A stretch of 64,000 nt of DNA from an uncultured Pseudomonadales bacterium (lineage in GTDB: Bacteria; Pseudomonadota; Gammaproteobacteria; Pseudomonadales; Azotimanducaceae), in contig CAJJAX010000024.1 of NCBI GenBank assembly GCA_905182155.1, positions 1-64,000 of the forward strand, written 5' to 3'. Under the pieces are notes generated by a model. It saw nothing but the letters and a program-made list of their open reading frames with translations. It was not told where the DNA came from and did not search any database. Made by a program: the position numbers and the translations under genes. Shown here in pieces: positions 22,188 to 31,541 of this stretch. The stretch's first letter is position 1, and each line of letters opens with the position of its first letter.

Positions 22188-22373
22188 GGAATCGCCTCTT
22201 GATTATCCTGCAAACCGATTCCGACATCATAGCCACACAGCGAGGGGGCCTGCCACCTCATTGCGAGGTTCAATGTCGACTTAAAACCGTCGAAAAAAGC
22301 GGCCCCACAGACCAATGCTAGGAATCGTCCTTCGAATCGATTAGCGTTAGAGAAAAGCAACAGAGAGCCCTGC

Positions 22374-23609
22374 ATGACTGTTTGGTCAAAATTGCCATCC
22401 AATGAAATCACCCGCCAGCCTTATCTTTTAATTGCGGCCTGCGTTGGCGTGATTTGTAGTTCGATCGTGCTGCCGTTTTATACGATGGGCTTGTTCGTGG
22501 TCCCGGTGACCGAGGAGTTCGGGTGGTCCCGGTCTGAGTTTCAGTTGTCGCTTTTGTTCAGCACCGGCATGGGGGTCCTGACTTCCCCCGTCATTGGACT
22601 GTTGATTCATCGGCATGGCGCGCGGATCGTTGCGCTGTTTGGGCTTGCAGGCCTGAGTGTTGCTTTTTTGATCCCCGCGTTTACAACGGGACAACTTTGG
22701 CAATTTTATGCGGCCTATGCGGCCATGGCGCTGCTCGGCGCTGGCACGATTCCGGTCACCTGGACCACCGCCGTCACCACTAATTTTCATCGCCATCGCG
22801 GGTTAGCCCTCGGTTTGGTCCTGAGCGGTACCGGGCTTTGCGCCATTCTTGTGCCACCGGTCATCGCGTGGGTACTCACCAACTACGGTTGGCGGGTGGG
22901 CTATCTTGCGCTTGCGCTCTTACCCATTGTCTTTGCTTGGCCTTTGGTTTTTTTCTACTTCAAGCCCGGTCAAGTGACCGACGAACAAACCGTTACACCT
23001 CAGACCGCGGATTGGGGGTTAACCCTGACCGAGGCCGTATCGGGTTATCGCTTTTGGGTTCTGCTGGTCTCAATTTTTCTGGTCTATATCGCCCAATCCG
23101 GGATCGTACCCAATATGATTCCCGCGCTCACAGACATCGGAGTCTCACCGGTCGCAGCCGCGCAAACCATCAGCTTATTTGGCACCGCGGTCATTGTCGG
23201 CCGTTTGGTCATCGGATTCTGTGTGGATCGATTTTGGGCGCCCGGTGTGGCCGCCATTGCGATCTCAATGCCTATTTTAGGCTGTTTGCTGCTCTGGAAC
23301 GATCTAACGCTCGTCAATGCTCAGATTGCCGCGATCTTGCTGGGATTCGCGGCTGGCGCGGAACTTGATCTTATGGCCTTCCTCGCCGTGACCTACTTCG
23401 GGCCAAAACATTACGCCAAAATTTACGGTTTTTTGTACGCAGCCCTTGCCTCCGCATCAGGCATCGCGCCAGCGCTCTTTGCAGAGCTTTATGAGATCAC
23501 GCAGAGCTATCGTACTGGCTTTGCTTTGGGCGCCGGCGCCTTTACCTGCTCGGTCATTCTCGTGTTAATGCTCGGCCGATATCCCAAACAAGACCCGAGC
23601 GCTAGCTGA
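22374..23609 (+). CDS. Major facilitator superfamily transporter
   Basis: 411 residues with about twelve hydrophobic segments in two halves, no signal peptide, and a central cytosolic loop near residues 195-220. The N-half has GLLIHRHGAR between TM2 and TM3, an MFS motif-A-like loop, and the C-half VIGFCVDRFW. Early sequence (GLFVVPVTEEFGWSRSEF) resembles monocarboxylate and oxalate/formate antiporter-type carriers. Likely inner-membrane uptake or exchange of an organic acid. Its last 8 bases overlap the convergent acyl-CoA synthetase, which could activate the transported acid. Confidence 0.87.
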   Translation: MTVWSKLPSNEITRQPYLLIAACVGVICSSIVLPFYTMGLFVVPVTEEFGWSRSEFQLSLLFSTGMGVLTSPVIGLLIHRHGARIVALFGLAGLSVAFLIPAFTTGQLWQFYAAYAAMALLGAGTIPVTWTTAVTTNFHRHRGLALGLVLSGTGLCAILVPPVIAWVLTNYGWRVGYLALALLPIVFAWPLVFFYFKPGQVTDEQTVTPQTADWGLTLTEAVSGYRFWVLLVSIFLVYIAQSGIVPNMIPALTDIGVSPVAAAQTISLFGTAVIVGRLVIGFCVDRFWAPGVAAIAISMPILGCLLLWNDLTLVNAQIAAILLGFAAGAELDLMAFLAVTYFGPKHYAKIYGFLYAALASASGIAPALFAELYEITQSYRTGFALGAGAFTCSVILVLMLGRYPKQDPSAS

Positions 23610-25185
23610 CTTCGGCAGCGAACCATTGCTGCAGCACAAATTTTTGTACTTTGGTTGCCGACATCGGCCACGTCTGCACTAATCGGACGTATCGCGGCAT
23701 TTTAAAACTGGCTATTTTGCCTTGACAGTACTCGATCAGTTCAGCTTCGGTCACCGTTTGCCCATCGTGGCATTCAATATATGCGGCCGCGACTTCGGAC
23801 AAACGGTCATCCGGCACCCCAATCACCTGGGCCATTTTGACCGCAGGATGCTTTGAGATCAGCGATTCAATTTCGATCGCCGCCACATTCTCCCCACCCA
23901 CCTTCAACATGTCTTTGATTCTGCCGTGGAACTCGATCTCGCCGCTAGCCCGCATGATGCAGAGATCGCCCGTTCGAAACCAGCCATCCTCAAACGCCTC
24001 CTGGTTTTTTTCAGGGGATTTGAAATAACCCTTAAAAATAGCGTAACCGCGAAGCCAGATTTCGCCCCGCTCGCCGGGCAAGCAGGCCTCGCCAGTTTCC
24101 GGATGCATGATCTTAGCTTCCAAGCCCGGCATCGGCTTGCCGCAGGTGGTCACGCGGCTTTCAAGGGTTTCATCGGGATGATTAAACGCAATCACGCCGC
24201 CCGCCTCGGTTAAGCCGTAAGCACCGGTTTGGACGGACTGGGGGAACGCCTTTTGAAACTGTCTGAGCACGTCCGGCGGCGCAACGTTGTTGAGCCGTTT
24301 GATTGAAGAGAGATCCCGGCGCTCAAATTCCGGATGCGCAATCAATGCCGCAGTGATCGTGGGAAAGGACGGGAACGCAACCGTTGCCCGCTCTGCCTCC
24401 ATCATGGCAAGGCTTTCACCCGCGTCCATATGAACCATCGATAACAGCGCAGCACCCGCGTCAATACAGCACAGCATCGGTAAAATAGACGCCATATGGA
24501 ACATCGGTAATGGCGCCCAAAACCGGTCTTGATCGGTCAGAAAGTAACGGCTTTGATTCATGTTAATGCCGTTTTGAACCAACATTTCATGGTGTAGCGG
24601 ACACCCTTTCGGGTGGGCTGTCGTGCCTGAGGTGTACATCATGATGGCGGTATCATCAACCGATAAACCTTGCAGGGTTTCTAGCACCGCCGCTGCATCA
24701 ATTTGTTCGGCCTGTGCTTCAAAGATCGCCTGCGGCATAAAGCCATCGCGCGGCGCGCCCAACATCACCATTAGCTCAAGTCGCTCGGGCGTCGCAATCG
24801 CTTGCGCCTCGAGCAGAAGCGCCCCAAAATCAGCATACTCGCTGATCAAATCATGGGTCACGATAATCTTTAGTTCGGCGTTGCTGACAACATATGCCAG
24901 CTCTTGGGGTTTGTAACGCGCGTTCATCGGCACCGCAATGGCGCCCAGGCACTGTAAACCCAATAGACATTCGATGTACTCCGGACAATTGGCCATGAGT
25001 AAGCCAACATGATCGCCCTGCCCAACCCCGCACACCTTGAAACTCGCAGCGCGCAATAAAACAGCGGCCTTCATACTGTCGTAGGTGTGACGATGATTGG
25101 GGAAAATCAAAAAATCAGACTGAGGCCATCGTTCGGCCGCAGCTAGAAAATAGCTGCCAATGGTGAGGCTTTGCTCATGCTTCAT
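23602..25185 (-). CDS. Acyl-CoA synthetase (AMP-dependent synthetase/ligase, class I adenylating enzyme)
   Basis: 527 residues, full length. The P-loop-like adenylation motif reads MMYTSGTTAHPKGC, followed by YGLTEAGG (adenine-binding block), GWFRTGDL (ribose-binding Asp) and GRIKDMLKVGGENV (hinge and A8 core), ending with the C-terminal catalytic Lys region KMPRYVRLV...TKVQK. It activates a carboxylic acid, most likely a fatty or aromatic acid, to its CoA thioester in the cytosol with ATP. The acid cannot be named. Ends convergently inside the last codons of the MFS gene; upstream lies a 456-base region with an 8-bp tandem repeat. Confidence 0.9.
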   Translation of the reverse strand: MKHEQSLTIGSYFLAAAERWPQSDFLIFPNHRHTYDSMKAAVLLRAASFKVCGVGQGDHVGLLMANCPEYIECLLGLQCLGAIAVPMNARYKPQELAYVVSNAELKIIVTHDLISEYADFGALLLEAQAIATPERLELMVMLGAPRDGFMPQAIFEAQAEQIDAAAVLETLQGLSVDDTAIMMYTSGTTAHPKGCPLHHEMLVQNGINMNQSRYFLTDQDRFWAPLPMFHMASILPMLCCIDAGAALLSMVHMDAGESLAMMEAERATVAFPSFPTITAALIAHPEFERRDLSSIKRLNNVAPPDVLRQFQKAFPQSVQTGAYGLTEAGGVIAFNHPDETLESRVTTCGKPMPGLEAKIMHPETGEACLPGERGEIWLRGYAIFKGYFKSPEKNQEAFEDGWFRTGDLCIMRASGEIEFHGRIKDMLKVGGENVAAIEIESLISKHPAVKMAQVIGVPDDRLSEVAAAYIECHDGQTVTEAELIEYCQGKIASFKMPRYVRLVQTWPMSATKVQKFVLQQWFAAEVS

Positions 25186-25641
25186 AGTGCTTTCACGCTT
25201 TTAAAGAGGCCATGAGCATAAGCGGTCATTACAAAAATTACGAGGCCCTAAACGGAAAACCAGCAGATTGGGCGGCGCCTTCAGCTGGCTCAGCCTTTCG
25301 GTCTTTCGGTCTTTCGGTCTTTCGGTCTTTCGGTCTTTCGGTCTTTCGGTCTTTCGCCACTAGGATGATACGCGTTTCGGCGATTAGACCGAATGAATCT
25401 ATGGCCTTTACGGTTTCGCCTTATTTTCGGCGTTGCGCTCATTAAGCTGCGACTTATCTAGGCGCTTAAACGGCGCCCTTGCGGAAACCGGGTGACGGTC
25501 TTCGCCCGGGGCATTGAGTGATTCCGTTAGTAGACACAGGCCAAGGGACATGCGATACAGGGTCACGATGCTCGGACGTGTTCCGTTTAACATCTAATTC
25601 GGGGGTTTCCCCGAGTTCACCCTGATAACAAGGACCCTGTC
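25186..25641. other. Intergenic region with an octanucleotide tandem repeat
   Basis: Divergent spacer between the acyl-CoA synthetase (minus) and the LLM oxidoreductase (plus). Apart from the repeat at 25296-25356 and an AAGGA ribosome site ahead of 25642, I see no gene or terminator; the short open frames have no family resemblance. Confidence 0.5.
25296..25356. repeat. 8-bp tandem repeat (TTTCGGTC)7
   Basis: Seven perfect consecutive copies of TTTCGGTC from 25296 to 25351, then TTTCG. The unit is not a multiple of three, and the tract lies 110 bases upstream of the acyl-CoA synthetase start (25185), a position where length change could alter promoter spacing. Confidence 0.95.
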
Positions 25642-26532
25642 ATGAAATTCAGCTTCTGGCCAAGACCAACCCACCCTTTTGCAACGTCGCTCAGCCTTGC
25701 CCAACATGTCGAGAAAACCGGTTGGGATGGGTTTTGGTTGGCCGATCATTTTATGCCGAATGCCGACGATACCAGCGCGCCTTGGCCCGAGGCTTTTACG
25801 ACGCTGGCCGCCATTGCAGCCCAAGTGCCTCGAATCCGATTTGGCTCATTGGTTGCCGGCAATACTTATCGGCATCCCGCAGTGCTGGCCAAAATGGCCG
25901 CAACGATTGATCACATTTGTGGCGGTCGAATGGTGTTGGGTCTCGGCGCGGGCTGGCAGGAAAATGAACACCTGAAATACGGGCTGCCCTTTTATACTGT
26001 CCCGGAACGTCTGGCTCGACTGGAAGAGGCCTGCCAGGCCATCAAACAACTTTTTGAAACCGAATCAGCTGATTTTTCAGGCCGCTTTTACCAATTAACC
26101 AATGCCCCGCTTGAACCCAAACCGATTCAAAAGCCGCTACCGCTCCTGATTGGTGGTGGCGGTGAGAAGGTGACCTTAAGAATCACGGCCCAGTACGCCG
26201 ATGAATGGAACGTCTGGGGTACGGTTGCCACGCTAAAACACAAAATCGCTGTGCTCGATGCCCACTGCGAGCGGCTCGGGCGAGACCCAAGCACCTTAAA
26301 GCGCACCGCGGTGGCGTTGGTTTTTTTAACAGATGATGACGCTTTTGCCGAAAAAATGCGTGGTAACGCCCAAGCAACCATCGCCGGGTCAGTCCAAGCG
26401 CTACAAGATACTATCGGCGCCTATCGCGAACTTGGCGTCGATGAGTTTATTGTCCCAGACTTTAATCTGGGTGATCACCCGGTCGAGACCTTAGATCGCC
26501 TTATCAACGAGGTCTTTGCGCCGTTCCACTAG
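25642..26532 (+). CDS. LLM-class (luciferase-like) flavin/F420-dependent oxidoreductase
   Basis: 296 residues with a full TIM-barrel luciferase-like plan: KFSFWPRPTHP at strand 1, DGFWLADHFMP, the FGSLVAGNTYRHPAVLAKMAATID block and GGRMVLGLGAGW, then PLLIGGGGEKVTLR near the cofactor phosphate site. The pattern is that of the TIGR03560-like F420-dependent subgroup, but many gammaproteobacterial members may use FMN. Reaction and substrate unknown; an oxidoreductase of aldehydes or ring compounds is typical. AGGA lies about 8 bases before the ATG. It stands alone between an intergenic repeat region and the carboxylesterase, in the same direction as the latter. Confidence 0.87.
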   Translation: MKFSFWPRPTHPFATSLSLAQHVEKTGWDGFWLADHFMPNADDTSAPWPEAFTTLAAIAAQVPRIRFGSLVAGNTYRHPAVLAKMAATIDHICGGRMVLGLGAGWQENEHLKYGLPFYTVPERLARLEEACQAIKQLFETESADFSGRFYQLTNAPLEPKPIQKPLPLLIGGGGEKVTLRITAQYADEWNVWGTVATLKHKIAVLDAHCERLGRDPSTLKRTAVALVFLTDDDAFAEKMRGNAQATIAGSVQALQDTIGAYRELGVDEFIVPDFNLGDHPVETLDRLINEVFAPFH

Positions 26533-26637
26533 CCAACAATTGATGAGCCGTAATCGTGGGTCTGAGGGTTGAACATCCCATCGGGTTGGTTGGAAGTCCC
26601 GGGCGCGCAGAGCGCTGATTGGGACTCATAGCGCTTC

Positions 26638-26672
26638 TTTGCGCTAAAGGCTTTTGTTTGCGCTAAAGGCTT
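26638..26672. repeat. Two direct copies of TTTGCGCTAAAGGCTT
   Basis: Identical 16-mers at 26638-26653 and 26657-26672 (period 19) lie about 45 bases upstream of the carboxylesterase start, a position suited to a regulator site or simple slippage. Confidence 0.75.
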
Positions 26673-26714
26673 CAAAAGACTATAACGGTTCTCTACCAAA
26701 ACCCAGAGAAAATC

Positions 26715-28533
26715 ATGCCGCTAGGACTTGCTTTGCGATTGTCGCTACTGCTATTGCTCGCTGGCTGTGGCTCAGGGATTGACGAAGACACCCGCCGTTC
26801 AACCACGTTTGGCCCGGTTGTCGGCACCCAAGAAGGCGCACTTTCAATCTGGCGGGGTATTCCCTTTGCGCAACCGCCCATCGAGGCTTTGCGCTGGCGC
26901 GCGCCGCAACCGCCCTTGCCTTGGACGGAAACCCACATTGCCCTTGACGACGCACCCGCCTGTTTTCAAAGCGGTTGGTTACAAAGCCAGGGGATGGGAT
27001 TGTCGGTTCGGAGGACTGTCTCTACTTGGATATTAAAGCGCCTGCTGACTTTAAGAGTAAGAGTTATCCAGTCATGGTTTGGATTCATGGTGGCGCCAAT
27101 ACGTTAGGCTCTGCCGCAACTTATATTCCCAGTCATCTTGTGGCCGAGCAAGCCGTCATCGTGGTCACCATTCAATATCGGCTCGCCTCATTCGGATGGT
27201 TTCGACACCCTGCCCTGCGGGACGGCCCCACGACCGCATCCGATGATTCCGGTAATTTTGGCACCCTCGACACCATCGCGGCACTGCATTTCGTGCAGGA
27301 CAATATCGCCGAATTTGGCGGTGATCCCAACAACGTAACAATCTTTGGTGAATCTGCCGGCGGCCATAATGTCGCAGCCCTGCTGGCATCCCCACTGGCT
27401 GATGGTCTCTTTCAAAAAGCCATTATTCAAAGTGGGATCATCTCTGTCGCCGATCTCAATGAGGCCGAAAGCGATTATCCGAGCACTGGAATCTCTGGCA
27501 CGATCAGCAGTCAAGAAATCCTGTACCGCCTGTTCCTTGATGCCGGCATCGCTAAAGACTTAGCCGGCGCGAAACAGCACCTTGCTACGATGGCGGCCCC
27601 CGAAATCGCGAACTATCTGCGGGCACAATCACCAGCCAACCTTCTGAAGGCAGAGCAAGCTGCGAAACCTCGGCAACTCGGGATGACACGCGTATTTCCG
27701 GATGGCGTTGTTGTTCGCGCCGACGGCATTGTCGGCGCGCTCAAGGACCCAGACCGGACTAAAATTCCCGTTCTGGTCGGGACCAATCGCGATGAAACAA
27801 AACTGTTTAATGCCATGAATCCGCATTTGGTTGAATGGGGCCAACCCGATGGTCTTTGGTCGTTCATTGACCGAATGCCGCTGGCAATCAAAAACCCAGA
27901 TTATTACCAAGCGATGAGTGAATACGGCAGTGGCTTCTGGAAGCTTAGAGCAACCGATGACGTCGCGCGCAGCCTAACTCAAAGTCATCAAATATATTTA
28001 CCTATCGCTTCGATTGGGATGAATTACCAACCATTCAGAATCTAAGCTACGCCGACCTACTGGGCGCAGGTCACGCTATGGAACTGCTGTTTTTATTCCC
28101 GAAGGCCATGGAGCAAACCTTGGTCGCAAAATTTGTGATTGGGGATGGCGCCGAAGCCGCTGATCGTTTGTCTCAGCAGATGCGCAACTACTGGGCGTCA
28201 TTTGCTTACACCGGGGACCCGAATCTAGGACTGCCAGAGCCGCAACCGAAATGGCCGGTCTGGCAAGAATCCGATGGCATCGAGCGCTTCCTCATTCTCG
28301 ACAGTGATAACGACCAAGGGGTTGTCAGCAGTCCAGCGGCGCTGACGTTAAAACGTCTGCTCGCCAAGCTCGAACAAGATACTCGATTTGATTTAATGGG
28401 ACGCTGCCAAGCGCTTTACGGACTGACCTATCGAAATGGCGACAGTATTAACCAAACCGCGTGGGACACCTTTGCTGAAGGCCAATGCCTGGACCGGGAT
28501 TATCAATCGGTTGCGGAACTGCTCGAGCGCTAA
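26715..28533 (+). CDS. Type B carboxylesterase lipoprotein, frame broken twice
   Basis: Begins with a lipobox (LLLLLAGC, Cys18), so it should be a lipid-anchored envelope enzyme. The alpha/beta-hydrolase core follows the type B carboxylesterase/cholinesterase pattern: SEDCLYLDI, WIHGGA (oxyanion), GDPNNVTIFGESAGG with the nucleophilic Ser, TNRDE with the acidic residue region, and GAGHAMELLFLF with the catalytic His. Pieces are in three frames (26715-about 26985, 26975-about 28000, about 28000-28533). The joins read ...CFQSG-LVTKPGDGIVG and HQIY-TYRFDWDELP, i.e. homology is continuous across them, so the breaks look like indels. Total about 600 residues. Hydrolyses carboxylic esters; substrate unknown. 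Confidence 0.85.
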
Positions 28534-28553
28534 AGACGCGAGCCTGATCGCCG

Positions 28554-29333
28554 CTACTGACCTTTGAAGTTTGGGACGCGTTTATTTAAGAACGCGTCGA
28601 TCCCCTCTTGCTTATCGTCGGTTTGCAATAAGGCACTTTGGGCAAATTTCTCCATCGCTAACGCCGCGACCGAGCTACCCTCGAGACCCTGCTGCACCAT
28701 CACTTTCATGAAATGCGGGACAAAGGGCGCAAAGCCCGCCAAATGATTGGCCATTTTGGTGACTTCCGCTACCAACGCATCGGATTCAACCACCCGGGTT
28801 ACCAAGCCGATTTGCAAGGCCCGCTCGGCCGAGACCGGTTCGCCCATTAGCAACATCTCAAGTGCCCAGCCTTTTCCGATGAGGCGGGGCAATCGCGCTG
28901 TAGCACCCCCACCTGGAATGATGCCGAGCTTGCCTTCAGGGGTTCCAAAGCGACTACTTGGCGAGCAAACCCTGAGATCACAGCCTAAGGCCACCTCAAG
29001 ACCGCCCCCCATGCAAATGCCATCGATCGCCGCGATGGTGACTTTCGGTAATTCTTCAAGCTTCGCCGCAAGCCCTTGAACAATGGGCTCCATGCCTTTT
29101 TTCAAATCTCGATCAGCCACTTCATTTAAATCAGAACCCGCCGCAAACGCTCGACCGCCCGCGCCCCAAAAACTAATCACCCGGATGTCATCTTCACGAG
29201 CAAGGAGATCAACGGCCCGATTGAGTTCCGCCAGAACCTGCAATGAAATGGCATTGTGTTTTTCGGGCCGATCAATGGTGATCAGACCCAATGGGGGGCG
29301 GCGTTCAAGGCGAATGGTTTCGAAATCAGACAT
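28554..29333 (-). CDS. Enoyl-CoA hydratase/isomerase (crotonase family)
   Basis: 259 residues, standard crotonase size. The CoA-binding and oxyanion segments are clear: RAFAAGSDLNEV, GGGLEVALGCDLRV and the catalytic-Glu region FGTPEGKLGIIPGGGAT, followed by LLMGEPVSAERALQIGLV. Both typical acidic positions appear occupied (GLE and TPEGKLG), consistent with a hydratase. It would hydrate trans-2-enoyl-CoA in beta-oxidation or a related pathway in the cytosol. Convergent with the carboxylesterase (about 20 bases between the ends), with no beta-oxidation partner directly adjacent. Confidence 0.9.
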   Translation of the reverse strand: MSDFETIRLERRPPLGLITIDRPEKHNAISLQVLAELNRAVDLLAREDDIRVISFWGAGGRAFAAGSDLNEVADRDLKKGMEPIVQGLAAKLEELPKVTIAAIDGICMGGGLEVALGCDLRVCSPSSRFGTPEGKLGIIPGGGATARLPRLIGKGWALEMLLMGEPVSAERALQIGLVTRVVESDALVAEVTKMANHLAGFAPFVPHFMKVMVQQGLEGSSVAALAMEKFAQSALLQTDDKQEGIDAFLNKRVPNFKGQ

Positions 29334-29563
29334 AAGGGATGCTTATTGGTCTCAGCAATTTAGGACGCGGCCGAGCTTAGCGCAAGCTGCAATGAGTTGC
29401 TAGAGAGCGTGCAATGAGCGCGCACTGATCATTAGCAAAGCAGGCGCAGCCTGCATAGATCGCGCTGTACTGTTTGCTGTTTATGACAAGGACTCAGGTG
29501 AACTTAAGCACATTTGCCAAGCCCGTCTTGTCAACATATCAGTAAGCCAATTGGGTCGCTAGG

Positions 29564-31354
29564 TTAGAAATTTTCGGAAACCTGTACGGCCTCGAATCCC
29601 ATATAGCCCCAACAGACCAGCCCCGTGGCATCTTCTGCACAACTATAATTTCCGCCCACGCTGACCTGTTTAGGGTCGTCCAAGGCCGGTACATCCAATT
29701 GGCCTTGTGAATTCTTACCCCAGCACTGAACCCCTGATTCATCCAATGCGCAAGTATGCTCATAGCCCACGCTGACATCGGTGGGTCGAACCAAAGGCAG
29801 CGCCTGGGCTTGACCGTGTTCGTCATCCCCCCAACAAACAACACCGGTATCATCGACCACACAGTTATGATTGCCCAATCCACTGCTGATGTATTTTGGA
29901 TTCACGAGCGCCGGCACATCCGTTTGCCCATAGGTATTGGATCCCCAACACTGCACCCCGTCATCATCGAGCGCGCAACTGTGGTACAGGCCTGCCGTGA
30001 CCTGCCGTGGGTTGCGCAGTGTCGGTGGCACATCCGTTTGGCCATTAAAATTCCAGCCCCAACAATCGACCGTCGCGCCGTCCAGCAAGCAGGCATGTCG
30101 CCCACCGGTTGCGATTTGAATCGGATTAATGGTGAAGGGCGCGTTGGCTTGATTTCTAGAGTTGTCGCCCCAGCAGACCACGCCTTCATCGGCGATCGCG
30201 CAACTAAAATCAAACCCGGTACTGACTTGCCGAGGGTTCGTCAACCCGGGCACCGCTGTTTGACCCACATCACTATCACCAAAGCACTCAATCAACCCCA
30301 CCTTCAAATGGCAACTGTGGGTACTGCCTGTACTGATCACGACGCCACTTTGGGTGACGGCGCGCAGTACCGGCAAGTCATCGGCATAATCAAGCGGCCC
30401 TTTTTCTTCGATCAGCACCGGCCGCGGCCGTTTGAAATAATCATACAAGCTGACGGTCTCGGGCTTCGGTGGTGCGACAACGCCGCCCACAAAGGCCATG
30501 ACCTCGTCTTCATTCAAATAACTGCGCTTGCGGCCCCAACAGACTAAGCCGTCATCCCCCACCGCACAGCTATGACCACTGCCTAAGCCCAGCATTCTGG
30601 GATTTTTAATCTCTGGCACCAACAACTGATTTTGATTTCCAAAACCCCAACACTTCACTTTCCCCGAGGTGATCACACAGGAATGCAGACCGCCAACCCC
30701 AATATCTGAAATCTCAATAAAGGGCGGCGCAATACTCTCGCCAAAATCACTGGGGCCCCAGCAAGCCAGGCCATTACGACTGGCAGCGCAGCCATGCGTA
30801 CTCACCGCTAAAACTTCTAAGCCTTTGAATTCTGGCGGCTCGAGGCTGCCATCGTGGTCCGCGCCCCAACAACGAATCAGACCGTCGGCGATGGCGCAAC
30901 TGAAATCATCACCCGCAGCAATTTCGGTAACCTTGACAAGTTTAGGAACATTGAGCTGACCATAGTCATTTAAGCCCCAGCAGCGCACCCCATCATCATC
31001 CAGCGCGCACGCATGGCGACTACCCACTGAAACCTTCATTGGGTTCACAAGCTTCGGCACATCCAACAAGCCATCTGACTGTCGCCCCCAACACCCCAGG
31101 CCAGCATCTGAAATCGCACAGACCGTTCCCCGCGCGCCAGCGCTGAGTTCTCGGGCACCACTGAGCAGCGGTACATCGAGTTGGCCCACCGTATTTTCCC
31201 CGCCGCATTCGACGGCCCCATCGTTGATAATGCAGGTGTAACGGTTACCCGCACTCACGTGACTAATTTCCGCGAAACTGACCGGAACAAAGACCGTCAA
31301 GGCAAGGAGTAAGAGCCACTGGGCGGTTATGAAATTTCGAAGCCGTTTAATCAT
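29564..31354 (-). CDS. Secreted RCC1-like beta-propeller protein with 14 repeats
   Basis: 596 residues starting with a Sec signal peptide (LLLLALTVFVPVSFA). The rest is 14 repeats of 36-38 residues with the consensus PxxVSxGxxHSCALDDxGVxCWGxNxxGQxDVPxLxN. Almost every repeat has two Cys (SCAL and CWG), one before and one after the DDxG turn, suggesting a disulfide in each blade. A 50-residue linker (about residues 275-330, containing LYDYFKRPRPVLIEEKG) separates repeats 7 and 8, so the protein looks like two seven-bladed propellers. RCC1 repeats are binding scaffolds; no catalytic residue is seen. Likely an envelope or extracellular binding protein. Monocistronic, with a 19-bp direct repeat just upstream. 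Confidence 0.87.
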   Translation of the reverse strand: MIKRLRNFITAQWLLLLALTVFVPVSFAEISHVSAGNRYTCIINDGAVECGGENTVGQLDVPLLSGARELSAGARGTVCAISDAGLGCWGRQSDGLLDVPKLVNPMKVSVGSRHACALDDDGVRCWGLNDYGQLNVPKLVKVTEIAAGDDFSCAIADGLIRCWGADHDGSLEPPEFKGLEVLAVSTHGCAASRNGLACWGPSDFGESIAPPFIEISDIGVGGLHSCVITSGKVKCWGFGNQNQLLVPEIKNPRMLGLGSGHSCAVGDDGLVCWGRKRSYLNEDEVMAFVGGVVAPPKPETVSLYDYFKRPRPVLIEEKGPLDYADDLPVLRAVTQSGVVISTGSTHSCHLKVGLIECFGDSDVGQTAVPGLTNPRQVSTGFDFSCAIADEGVVCWGDNSRNQANAPFTINPIQIATGGRHACLLDGATVDCWGWNFNGQTDVPPTLRNPRQVTAGLYHSCALDDDGVQCWGSNTYGQTDVPALVNPKYISSGLGNHNCVVDDTGVVCWGDDEHGQAQALPLVRPTDVSVGYEHTCALDESGVQCWGKNSQGQLDVPALDDPKQVSVGGNYSCAEDATGLVCWGYMGFEAVQVSENF

Positions 31355-31364
31355 CTGTTCCTTA

Positions 31365-31402
31365 ACAATTTGATTCCAACGCTACAATTTGATTCCAACG
31401 CT
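31365..31402. repeat. 19-bp perfect tandem duplication upstream of the RCC1-like gene
   Basis: ACAATTTGATTCCAACGCT occurs at 31365-31383 and again directly at 31384-31402, starting 11 bases before the ATG at 31354 (minus strand). It covers the place where the 5' leader or ribosome site should be, so it may affect translation or be a simple duplication. Confidence 0.85.
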
Positions 31403-31541
31403 AAAAGCCCCTGATGCGTACTGGGTGATTTGACCTTTCAATAAAAAATTTCTATTCGGTCTGCCGCATTCTCTTTCTTGGGGTCATTTTGGGACGTATT
31501 TTTAGTCTTGACCCAAGTGCTGATTCAAGCCACATTTAACC

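Noticed and set aside
22838-23368. Plus-strand open frame of 176 codons inside the MFS gene
   Set aside because: Frame-shifted shadow of a strongly supported transporter; its Arg/Ser-rich sequence is typical of a wrong frame.
25296-25356. CRISPR array
   Set aside because: Units are 8 bp with no spacers; the same applies to the other tandem repeats. No cas genes.
29756-30547. Long plus-strand open frame (263 codons) inside the RCC1-like gene
   Set aside because: It is antisense to a well-supported repeat protein; its openness follows from the repeat codons and it shows no domain or ribosome site.
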